64,000 bases of DNA from NCBI RefSeq assembly GCF_017356015.1, contig NZ_JAFIQV010000015.1:62001-126000 (forward strand). Reading direction: 5' to 3'. Below, one piece after another: positions 24,518 to 31,700 of this stretch; position 1 is the stretch's first letter, and each line of letters starts with the position of its first letter. The DNA is from Azospirillum sp. SYSU D00513 (lineage in GTDB: Bacteria; Pseudomonadota; Alphaproteobacteria; Azospirillales; Azospirillaceae). Below the pieces are notes generated by a model, which was not told the origin of the DNA, ran no database searches, and saw only the letters and a list, made by a program, of their open reading frames with translations. The position numbers and the translations under genes are program-made.

Positions 24518-25555
24518 TCATGCGGTCAGCGGATGGACGTCCTGGCGGCGCCAGCCGGCCAGCACGCGGTCGCCGACCGCGATGGGGGCGCTGTAGAAGC
24601 GGGATTCGTCCACCCGCACGACGAAGCTCTCGGTGCCCGGCACGTCGAGGCTGAGATGCACGGTCTCGCCCTGGTATTCGAGCGACTGGACCGTCGCCTC
24701 GATGGTCTGGTCGGCCAGCGCCGCCACGTTCCCGTCGGCGATGCCGCTCTCCGCCTTCCAGACCGCCACGCGGTCGGTGCGCACGGCGAAGCCGCCCGCC
24801 CCGTCCGCCGGCAGCAGCGACGGGGGCAGCAGGTTGTGCCCGCCGATGAAGCGGGCGACGAAGGCGGTGCGGGGCCGGTTGAAGACCTCCCGCGGCGAAC
24901 CGGCCTGCTCGATCCGGCCGTTGTTCATCACCACGACGATGTCGGCCAGCGCCATCGCCTCGTCCTGCCCGTGGGTGACATGGATGAAGGTGATGCCGAG
25001 GTCGGTCTGGAGCTTCTTCAGCTCCGCCCGCATCTTCACCCGCAGGAAGGGATCGAGCGCCGACAGGGGCTCGTCCAGCAGCAGCACGCCGGGCTCGGTG
25101 ATCAGCGCGCGCGCCAGCGCCACGCGCTGCTGCTGCCCGCCGGACAGCTGCGCCGGCAACCGGTCGGCGTAGGGCGTCATCTGCACGCGCGCCAGCATGG
25201 CGCGGGCTCGCTCCCGCCGCTCCGCCTTGGGAAGGCCGCGCATCTTCAGGCTGAAGGCGACGTTGTCCACACAGTCGAGATGCGGGAACAGCGCGTAGCT
25301 CTGGAACATCATGGCCGTGCCGCGCTCGGCCGGCGGCACGTCGTTGACCTGGGAGGTGCCGATCAGCAGGTCGCCGTCGGAAATGCTCTCATGCCCGGCG
25401 ATCATCCGCAGCGTCGATGTCTTGCCGCAGCCGCTGGGGCCAAGCAGGCAGCAATAGGCGCCGGCGGGGATCTTCAGGTCGATCCGGTCCACGGCGACGG
25501 TGCGGCCGTAGCTCTTGGTCATTGCGATCAGTTCGACGGAGGCCCCGGTGCCCAT
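24518..25555 (-). CDS. ABC transporter ATP-binding protein (PotA-like)
   Basis: A 345-residue ATPase of the Pot/Fbp import class. Walker A GPSGCGKTS (about residue 40), signature LSGGQQQRVALARAL, Walker B VLLLDEPLSALDP and switch His in HVTHGQDEAM are intact. A C-terminal TOBE regulatory domain spans about 245-345. It is the first gene of a five-gene minus-strand operon ending in the racemase. The start at MGTGASVELIAM is supported by GGGGAGAGGG. An ATTGT-N2-ACAAT operator lies 34 bp upstream, matching one before the nearby GntR gene. Confidence 0.95.
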   Translation of the reverse strand: MGTGASVELIAMTKSYGRTVAVDRIDLKIPAGAYCCLLGPSGCGKTSTLRMIAGHESISDGDLLIGTSQVNDVPPAERGTAMMFQSYALFPHLDCVDNVAFSLKMRGLPKAERRERARAMLARVQMTPYADRLPAQLSGGQQQRVALARALITEPGVLLLDEPLSALDPFLRVKMRAELKKLQTDLGITFIHVTHGQDEAMALADIVVVMNNGRIEQAGSPREVFNRPRTAFVARFIGGHNLLPPSLLPADGAGGFAVRTDRVAVWKAESGIADGNVAALADQTIEATVQSLEYQGETVHLSLDVPGTESFVVRVDESRFYSAPIAVGDRVLAGWRRQDVHPLTA

Positions 25556-25588
25556 CGCCCTCTCCCCGGTGGTGCTGCGCGGTATGCG

Positions 25589-25600
25589 ATTGTTCACAAT
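25589..25600. promoter_or_regulatory. GntR-type operator ATTGT-TC-ACAAT before the ABC operon
   Basis: A perfect 5-bp inverted repeat with a 2-bp centre, 34 bp upstream of the ATPase start codon. Its half-sites equal those at 26041-26056 before the GntR gene, implying one regulator for both. Confidence 0.65.
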
Positions 25601-25835
25601 GCACAGGGGATGCCAGTTCGGATCAGCCGGGATTCCGGGCCTTTTCACGGGGGCTGCGGATGGTGGGTGGCGCGAATTCGCGCAAGTGCAGCCTGTTTTT
25701 TAGGCGTCAGCGCCGTTTGCATGAAATTTGAGCGGAAATGCAGCAGGAACCGCCTCGCGACCCGTTGTCCTTGCGGGAGCGATGTGGACTGCTCATGACC
25801 CGCAGTTCTACAGTGTATTGAAATATATCGGTTTT

Positions 25836-25926
25836 CCGTCATTCCTGCGAAAGCGGGGATCCAGAAGTCCCCACCGCGTGCGGCCTGGGCGAACCCCGGA
25901 TCCCCGCTTTCGCGGAGATAACGGCT
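25836..25926. repeat. Palindromic intergenic repeat, copy 2
   Basis: Same element as at 22971 and 30254: opens CCGTCATTCCTGCGAAAGCG and closes CCCCGCTTTCGCGGAGATAACGG. It sits between the ABC operon promoter and the GntR gene and looks slightly more degenerate than the other copies. The rest of the 527-bp gap 25556-26082 holds the two operators and no coding sequence I can support. Confidence 0.85.
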
Positions 25927-26040
25927 AAGCCGTTGTCCTTCCGATCAACGCGCACACGCGAGCCGTAGCGCTTCGGGAAGAGCGGACGGCTGGCAACACC
26001 AATCCCATGGCGCGCATTGAACGCTGGCGCCTCCCCACCC

Positions 26041-26056
26041 GGATTGTCTACAATCC
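26041..26056. promoter_or_regulatory. GntR-type operator GGATTGT-CT-ACAATCC
   Basis: A perfect 7-bp inverted repeat with a 2-bp centre, 26 bp before the GntR start codon. It fits the GT-N(x)-AC symmetry typical of GntR/FCD operators and matches the site upstream of the ABC operon. Confidence 0.7.
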
Positions 26057-26082
26057 CTTTCACCACTCCCTCTGGAATCCCC

Positions 26083-26823
26083 ATGAAGCCCTCCCCCGCC
26101 CGTCCGCGTGGCGCGCCCGCTCCCGAGGAGCGCATCCATCGGAGCATCGCCGACGCCATCGCCGACCGGCGCCTGCCGCCGGGGACGCGGCTGGTGGAGG
26201 AGCAGCTTGCCGAGCTGTTCGGCGTCAGCCGGGCTCGCATCCGCAAGGTCCTGCTGATGCTGGCGCAATCGCGGCTGGTGACGCTCGAACGGAACCGGGG
26301 GGCCATGGTCGCGGTGCCCTCGGCCCGCGAGGCGCGCGAGGTCTTCCACGCCCGCCGGCTGATCGAGGAGGAGATCGTGCGGCTGCTGACGGCCGAGGGG
26401 GGCGGCTTGGCTCCCGATGCAGCGCAGCGGCTGCGCCGCCATCTCGACCGCGAGGCGGCGGCACTCGCCTCGGGCGACCGCGCGGCGACGGTCCGGCTGA
26501 CCGGCGAGTTCCACCAGCTCCTCGCCACCGTCTCCGGCCACGCGGTGTTTGGCGAGATCCTGGATTCCCTGATCCGGCAAAGCTCGCTCGCCATCGCCGT
26601 CTTCGAGACGCCCGCGGCACCGAGCTGCACCGCCGACGAGCACCGCATGATCGTCGAAGCGCTGGAACGCGGCGACGGCGACGGCGCCCGCCGGCTGCTC
26701 CTCGACCATCTCCACGAGATCGAGCAGCGGCTGGAACTCAAGACCCTCGGCGACGGCGCCGTCGATCTGCGCCGCGTCTTCGCGGGCGACGCGGCGGCCG
26801 AGGCGCTGGCCGAGGAGGCCTGA
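26083..26823 (+). CDS. GntR family regulator (FCD domain), likely controls the ABC/racemase operon
   Basis: A 246-residue GntR regulator. The N-terminal winged helix (residues 14-75) reads RIHRSIADAIADRRLPPGTRLVEEQLAELFGVSRARIRKVLLML; the C-terminal FCD ligand-binding helices (80-225) contain the metal-site-type FHQLLATVSGH and the EHRMIVEALERGD motif. The start MKPSPARPRG follows directly after a perfect operator palindrome (26041-26056), so autoregulation is likely. It is divergent from the ABC/racemase operon whose promoter carries the same half-sites. It converges with a second GntR gene 18 bases away. Confidence 0.93.
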   Translation: MKPSPARPRGAPAPEERIHRSIADAIADRRLPPGTRLVEEQLAELFGVSRARIRKVLLMLAQSRLVTLERNRGAMVAVPSAREAREVFHARRLIEEEIVRLLTAEGGGLAPDAAQRLRRHLDREAAALASGDRAATVRLTGEFHQLLATVSGHAVFGEILDSLIRQSSLAIAVFETPAAPSCTADEHRMIVEALERGDGDGARRLLLDHLHEIEQRLELKTLGDGAVDLRRVFAGDAAAEALAEEA

Positions 26824-26841
26824 GCCTCCCGCACGCACCCC

Positions 26842-27588
26842 TCAGGGCTGGTTGTGGTGGTCGGTGACGCGGCGGCGGACCTGGTCAATGTGGTGGTGCA
26901 TCGCCATGCGCGCGGCCTCCGGGTCGCCCTCGGCGATGGCCTCGTAGATGCGCTCATGCTCCTCGACGATGGTGCTGCGGCGCGTGGCCGAGCCCTGGCC
27001 GGTGATGCTGAGAGCGGTGCGCATGGCGACCTGGACGATGGGGAAGAGCCCATCCAGCAGCTCGACGAAGATGTGGTTGTGGCTGGCCTCGGCGATGGTG
27101 CGGTGGAAGCCGTAATCGGCCTTGTCGTCCATCTCCCCCGCCTCGACCGAGGCGCGCAGGCTCTCGAAGAGCTGGCGCAGCCGGCCGAGCTGCTCGTCCG
27201 TGCGGCGCCGGGCGGCCAGGGCCGCCGCCTCGCATTCGATGGCGATGCGCGCCTCGTAGCAGCGCAGCAGCCCGGCGATCTCCGACGGGGCGGCGAACTG
27301 GACGAGCCCGCGCGGCGGACGGCGGCGCACGAAGGTGCCCGCCCCCTGCTGCGACAGGATCAGCCCGTCCGCGTGCAGCCGCATCAGCGCCTCGCGCACG
27401 ACCGGGCGCGAGACGCCGAAGAGCTGGGACAGGTCCTTCTCCGTCGGCAGCCGGTCACCCTCGTTCAGCGTGCCGGAGACGATTTGCTCCAGGATCTGGC
27501 CGTAGAGCTGGTCGGCCAGCCGCTCGCGCTTGCCCGGCCGCAGGGTGAGCGTGGGGGAAGCGGGGCGAAGCGGAACGGGGTTGGTCAT
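26842..27588 (-). CDS. FadR-subfamily GntR regulator (FCD domain)
   Basis: A 248-residue GntR/FadR-type regulator. The winged helix is at residues 22-90 (LADQLYGQILEQIVSGTLNEGDRLPTEKDLSQLFGVSRPVVREALMRL), followed by an FCD domain with FHRTIAEASHN and EHERIYEAIAEGD metal/ligand motifs. It lies downstream of the hydroxyacid dehydrogenase and DapA-like genes on the same strand. TTGTC-A-GACAA, the kind of site bound by this subfamily, is found before the DapA-like gene (30162-30172) and a shorter version before the Bug receptor (30397-30405). It is therefore the natural candidate regulator of that catabolic block. Confidence 0.92.
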   Translation of the reverse strand: MTNPVPLRPASPTLTLRPGKRERLADQLYGQILEQIVSGTLNEGDRLPTEKDLSQLFGVSRPVVREALMRLHADGLILSQQGAGTFVRRRPPRGLVQFAAPSEIAGLLRCYEARIAIECEAAALAARRRTDEQLGRLRQLFESLRASVEAGEMDDKADYGFHRTIAEASHNHIFVELLDGLFPIVQVAMRTALSITGQGSATRRSTIVEEHERIYEAIAEGDPEAARMAMHHHIDQVRRRVTDHHNQP

Positions 27589-27718
27589 CGTCGGTCACAT
27601 CGTGCCTGGGAGAAGCTCCGGGACCCGCCGCGCGGCGCGCCGGCCCCGCCCGAGGGATACGCGGCTTCGCGAGCTCGGCAAAGCGGAGAGTTTCCTGCGC
27701 CGCCCGCCGCCCGCCTCT

Positions 27719-29143
27719 TCAGGGCAGCATCTTGCCGGGGTTCATGATGCCCTTCGGATCGAACAGCGCCTTCACGCCGCGCAGCATGTCGAACTCCACG
27801 GCACTCTTGATCCTCGGCATCTCGTCCTTCTTGATGCGGCCGATGCCGTGCTCGGCGGAGATCGAACCGCCGAACTCCAGCACCACGTCGCTCACCAGAT
27901 GGCAGACATCGTCCCGGCGGTCGAGCCAGCGGGCCGGGTCGTCGCCGCGCGGCTGACTGAAGTTGAAGTGGATGTTGCCGTCGCCGACATGGCCGAAGGG
28001 TGCCGGCCGCAGGCCCGGATAGGCCTCGGTGACGAGGCGCGTCGCCCGCTCGATGAAGTCGGCGACGCGCGACACGGGCACGGACACGTCGTTCTTGATC
28101 GACACGCCCTCGAACTTCTGCGCGTCGGACACGCCCTCGCGCAAAACCCAGAACTGGCGCGCCTGGGCCGTGGAGGCGGCGAGCGCGGCGTCCGTCGCCA
28201 GCCCCGCCTCGAAGGCGTCGGCCAGCGCGGTTTCCAGCGTCTCGCGCAAGGTCCCGTCCGCCGTGCCCGAGTTCAGCTCAGTCAGAACGTACCAGGGCGA
28301 CGGATCCGCCAGCGGATCGGAGGTGCCGGGGATGTGGGCGGTCACGAAGTCCAGGCAGATGCGCGGCATCAGCTCGAAGGAGGAGACGGCGTCGCCCGAC
28401 GCCGCGCGCAGCCGGGCCAGCAGCTCGATGGCGGCGCGCGGGCCGGGCACCGCGACGAAGGCGGTCTCGACCTGGCGCGGGCGCGGGAACAGCTTCAGCA
28501 CGGCGGCCGTGACGATGCCCAGCGTCCCCTCCGCCCCTATGAAGAGGTGCTTCAGGTCGTAGCCGGTGTTGTCCTTGCGCAGGGACTTCAGCCCGTTCCA
28601 GACGCGCCCGTCGGGCAGCACGACCTCCAGCCCCAGAACGAGGTCGCGCATGGTCCCGTAGCGCAGCACGTTGACCCCGCCGGCGTTGCTGGAGATCAGC
28701 CCGCCGATCTGGCAGCTCCCCTCCGAGCCGAGGCTCATCGGCAGCAGCCGGTCGGCCTCCTCCGCGGCGTCCTGCGCCGCCTTCAGAACCACGCCCGCCT
28801 GGAGCGTGAGCGCGTAGTTCAAGGGGTCGAGGTCGATCACCCGGTTCATGCGCGACAGGCTCAGCACGATCTCCCGCCCCTCCTCATAGGGGATCGAGCC
28901 GCCGACGAGGCTGGTGTTGCCGCCCTGCGGGACGATGGGGATGCCGGCCTCCGCGCAGAGGCCGACGACCGCCGCGACTTCCTCCGTCGAGGCCGGGCGG
29001 ACCACGGCCGGGCTGTTGCCCCGGAAGCGCCCGCGCTCCTCCACCAGATAGGAGGTCATGTCCTCGGGCCGCGTCAGCAGCCCGTTGGGGCCGACCACGG
29101 ACAGGATGCGGTCGAGAATCGCGGGGGAGAGCATCGGTGCCAT
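27719..29143 (-). CDS. FAD-binding oxidoreductase (D-2-hydroxyacid dehydrogenase type)
   Basis: A 474-residue flavoprotein of the VAO/GlcD family, which oxidises D-2-hydroxyacids such as D-lactate, glycolate or D-2-hydroxyglutarate. The FAD-binding PCMH domain (residues 35-215) has PIVPQGGNTSLVGGSIP, GSEGSCQIGGLISSNAGG and IGAEGTLGIVTAAVLKLFPRP. The C-terminal domain has the metal-site-like HVGDGNIHFNFSQP and SAEHGIGRIKKDEM, ending FDPKGIMNPGKMLP, the D2HGDH-type signature. It lies 22 bases after the DapA-like gene and presumably oxidises a product of the same pathway; the exact substrate is unknown. Confidence 0.92.
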   Translation of the reverse strand: MAPMLSPAILDRILSVVGPNGLLTRPEDMTSYLVEERGRFRGNSPAVVRPASTEEVAAVVGLCAEAGIPIVPQGGNTSLVGGSIPYEEGREIVLSLSRMNRVIDLDPLNYALTLQAGVVLKAAQDAAEEADRLLPMSLGSEGSCQIGGLISSNAGGVNVLRYGTMRDLVLGLEVVLPDGRVWNGLKSLRKDNTGYDLKHLFIGAEGTLGIVTAAVLKLFPRPRQVETAFVAVPGPRAAIELLARLRAASGDAVSSFELMPRICLDFVTAHIPGTSDPLADPSPWYVLTELNSGTADGTLRETLETALADAFEAGLATDAALAASTAQARQFWVLREGVSDAQKFEGVSIKNDVSVPVSRVADFIERATRLVTEAYPGLRPAPFGHVGDGNIHFNFSQPRGDDPARWLDRRDDVCHLVSDVVLEFGGSISAEHGIGRIKKDEMPRIKSAVEFDMLRGVKALFDPKGIMNPGKMLP

Positions 29144-29165
29144 GTCCTGCGGGAGGAGGATGAGG

Positions 29166-30107
29166 TCAGGCCGCGGCGCGGCGGCCCTCGGCGTCGTCGG
29201 CGGCCACGAGCGCGGTCGCGGCCTCCTGCACCGCCTTGCGCACCGCCGGGTCGGCCAGGTTGCTCAGCAGCGGCAGGATCGGACCCATGTCGGCGATGCC
29301 CGACAGGGTGACGGCGTCGTGCAGCGTGACGATGGGCGAATGGCGGTCACGCAGATCCTCTACGGCCATGAAGCGCTCGCGCAACCCCGCCGCCGTCGCG
29401 TGGTCGCCGGCCAGCAGGGCGCGCAGGATCGCCATGGACAGGCGCGGGGCGAGGCAGACGGAGCCCGAGGTGAAGCCGACCAGCCCGAAGTCGCGCATGT
29501 GGGTGATCACCGGCCGCTCGCCGATGCCGCTGATGATCAGCGACGGATCGACGGCCCGGGTCAGGCCGCGCAGATAGTCGTCCTCGGCCGGGTTGACGCG
29601 CACCGTGCCGTACTTCACGGCCACGACGGCGCCATCATTCACCAGCGCCGCGAGATCCGCCGGGTCGATGTAGTTCTCCGCCTTGATGTAGGCGATCAGC
29701 GGCCGGCCGGCACGGTCGGCCGCGTGGCGGATGCCCGTGGCGATGCCGGCCGAGGTGGCGAGCCCGCTCTGCGGCAGCACCATGGCCGTCGGGAACTCGT
29801 AATCGCGCAGGATGGCCGCCTGTTCGATCAGCTTGCCATAGTCCGACCCGATCGAGGGGATGACCCAGCTCTCCGCCGAGGCCACGCTGGACAGCATGTC
29901 GAACAGCGAACGGAACTCGGCCATCGGCACATGGTAGAGGTTCGCGTTGCCGCCATAGAGAAAGCTGCTGACCCCGCCTGCCTCCATGTAGCGGACGAGC
30001 CGCGCGTTCTCCGCAGCGTTCAGCGACAGGTCGGCGTTGCGGGCCAGCGGCGGAACCGCCAGGACGGAGCGCTGGAGATCCTGCTTGGTGACGGGCGTGG
30101 TCTTCAT
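29166..30107 (-). CDS. DapA/NanA family lyase (dihydrodipicolinate synthase-like)
   Basis: A 313-residue class I aldolase-type TIM barrel. The Schiff-base lysine is most likely in VVAVKYGTVRV (strand 6), with the preceding YIKAENYID segment in place of the usual Tyr-containing strand. The canonical GGxGE motif near the N-terminus is replaced by LYGGNANLYH, so it is probably not a true DapA but a catabolic keto-acid lyase, dehydratase or aldolase. First gene of the minus-strand block; a FadR-type operator lies about 55 bp upstream. Together with the downstream hydroxyacid dehydrogenase it suggests sugar-acid or hydroxy-acid catabolism (inference). Confidence 0.85.
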   Translation of the reverse strand: MKTTPVTKQDLQRSVLAVPPLARNADLSLNAAENARLVRYMEAGGVSSFLYGGNANLYHVPMAEFRSLFDMLSSVASAESWVIPSIGSDYGKLIEQAAILRDYEFPTAMVLPQSGLATSAGIATGIRHAADRAGRPLIAYIKAENYIDPADLAALVNDGAVVAVKYGTVRVNPAEDDYLRGLTRAVDPSLIISGIGERPVITHMRDFGLVGFTSGSVCLAPRLSMAILRALLAGDHATAAGLRERFMAVEDLRDRHSPIVTLHDAVTLSGIADMGPILPLLSNLADPAVRKAVQEAATALVAADDAEGRRAAA

Positions 30108-30154
30108 GGTTTGCTCTCCTTGGCGGGGCCAGACGGCGTGTCTGGGGTTAGCTA

Positions 30155-30172
30155 TGACAAGTTGTCAGACAA
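30155..30172. promoter_or_regulatory. Overlapping FadR-type operators before the DapA-like gene
   Basis: Two nested palindromes: TGACAA-G-TTGTCA (30155-30167) and TTGTC-A-GACAA (30162-30172), the latter the classic TTGTCNGACAA form of FCD-type GntR sites. They lie about 55 bp upstream of the DapA-like start. Confidence 0.65.
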
Positions 30173-30253
30173 ATTGCAAGAGAGAGGAAACAGGGCACTG
30201 GAGATAGGGCAGCCCTTCCAAGCGCCTTGCACGCGACCAACCACCTTCCTGAA

Positions 30254-30341
30254 CCGTCATTCCCGCGAAAGCGGGAATCCAGAAACTCCGCAGAACAGCG
30301 CTTGTCCGGCCTGGATCCCCGCTTTCGCGGGGATGACGGCT
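30254..30341. repeat. Palindromic intergenic repeat, copy 3
   Basis: Opens CCGTCATTCCCGCGAAAGCG and closes GCTTTCGCGGGGATGACGG, matching the elements at 22971 and 25836. It lies in the 460-bp divergent gap 30108-30567 between two putative GntR operators; nothing else coding is evident there. Confidence 0.9.
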
Positions 30342-30396
30342 CCCGGGCGATCATGGTGGCTGCCATGAGCATCCGCGCTACAATGCGCCTCTCAGA

Positions 30397-30405
30397 TGTC
30401 AGACA
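30397..30405. promoter_or_regulatory. TGTC-A-GACA half-palindrome upstream of the Bug receptor gene
   Basis: A shorter version of the 30162-30172 operator (ATGTCAGACAC context), about 160 bp before the receptor gene on the other side of the divergent gap. Possibly lets one regulator control both directions. Confidence 0.4.
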
Positions 30406-30567
30406 CATTCTGTTGACTTACAACCGGCCGCAAGATTAGCTTGTCCCACTGACGGTTCGGCGCAGGGCATTTCTCGACGGCCTTGCACATGGGCTCCGCA
30501 CAGAACCGACGCACCATAAGCGGTCCATGCCGTCGCCGGGTCCAAACCCCAGGGAGGAAAAAACGAC

Positions 30568-31548
30568 ATGAAAGCACTGACGATCGCCTCGGCCGTGCTG
30601 GCCGCCGGGCTGTTCGGCGCGGGCCAGGCCGGCGCGCAGGACGCCGCCGCCACTTACCCGAACACCACCGTCAAGATCATCGTCCCCTACAACGCGGGCG
30701 GATCGACCGACACGCTCGGGCGCCTCCTGGCGCAGGAGCTGAGCGAGCGCTACAAGCAGAGCTTCGTCGTGGAGAACCGCGCGGGCGCCGGCGGCAACGT
30801 CGGGACCACGGCCCTGGCGCAATCGGCGCCGGACGGCTACACGCTGGGCATGGGCACCGTCGCCACCCACGCCATCAACCCGACCCTCTGGGGCGCCAAG
30901 TCGCCCTACAAGATCACGGACTTCGCGCCGATTTCGCAGGTCGCGGTCGTGCCGAACATCCTGATGGTCCATCCGGACGTCAAGGCCAACACGATCCCCG
31001 AGCTGATCGAGCTGCTGAAGAAGAGCCCTGGCGAGCTGAACTACGCCTCGTCGGGCACCGGCACCTCGCAGCATCTGGCGACCGAGCTGTTCAAGACCAT
31101 GTCCGGCACCGACATGGTCCATGTGCCCTACAAGGGCTCCTCGGAATCGCTGAAGGATTTCCTGGGCGGCCGCATCCAGGTCATGATCGACAATTCGCCG
31201 AGCGCCCTGCCCCAGGTGCAGGCAGGCCGCGGCCGCGCGCTCGGCGTCGCCACCGCCCAGCGCATGCCGGAGCTGCCCGACGTCCCGACCATCGGCGAGT
31301 TCCTGCCGGGCTATGAGGCCGTGTCCTGGCAGGCCTTCTACGCCCCGGCCGGCACCCCGCCCGCTATCGTGAACAAGCTGTCCACCGCCGTGCGCGAGAT
31401 CCTGACGGACCCGGAGGTCGTGGAGCGGCTGAAGAAGGCCGGCGTCACCCCGGCCGGCACCACGCCGGAGGCGCTGGCCGCCCACATGGAAAAGGAGGCG
31501 ACCAAGTGGGCCAAGGTCATCAAGGACTCCGGCGCCAAGATCGAGTAA
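30568..31548 (+). CDS. Tripartite tricarboxylate transporter-type receptor (Bug family)
   Basis: A 326-residue periplasmic solute receptor of the Bug/TctC family. Sec signal at residues 1-24 (ending AGAQD), then the family motif YPNTTVKIIVPYNAGGSTDTLGRLLAQELSERYKQSFVVENRAGAGGNVG. TctA/TctB membrane partners are absent here, as is common for Bug proteins. GGGAGGAAAAAACGAC precedes the start. It is divergent from the DapA-like gene and followed by a ThDP enzyme, suggesting uptake of a carboxylate used by the block. Confidence 0.93.
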   Translation: MKALTIASAVLAAGLFGAGQAGAQDAAATYPNTTVKIIVPYNAGGSTDTLGRLLAQELSERYKQSFVVENRAGAGGNVGTTALAQSAPDGYTLGMGTVATHAINPTLWGAKSPYKITDFAPISQVAVVPNILMVHPDVKANTIPELIELLKKSPGELNYASSGTGTSQHLATELFKTMSGTDMVHVPYKGSSESLKDFLGGRIQVMIDNSPSALPQVQAGRGRALGVATAQRMPELPDVPTIGEFLPGYEAVSWQAFYAPAGTPPAIVNKLSTAVREILTDPEVVERLKKAGVTPAGTTPEALAAHMEKEATKWAKVIKDSGAKIE

Positions 31549-31700
31549 GGGCGTGACCGCCGGCGCGCCGGGCGGCCCCCCGCCCATGCGCGCCGGCGAC
31601 CGGCCGCGGCGCCGGTGGTAAACTCCAGCCCCTGTGAGGCGGACGCCCGAGGCCGCGTTCCGCCGGCCGAAATTTCAGCGCGAATTTTCAGGAGATGTGC

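Noticed and set aside
29166-30107. True dihydrodipicolinate synthase (dapA)
   Set aside because: The GGTTGE-type motif is replaced and the neighbours are catabolic, so only the family is called.
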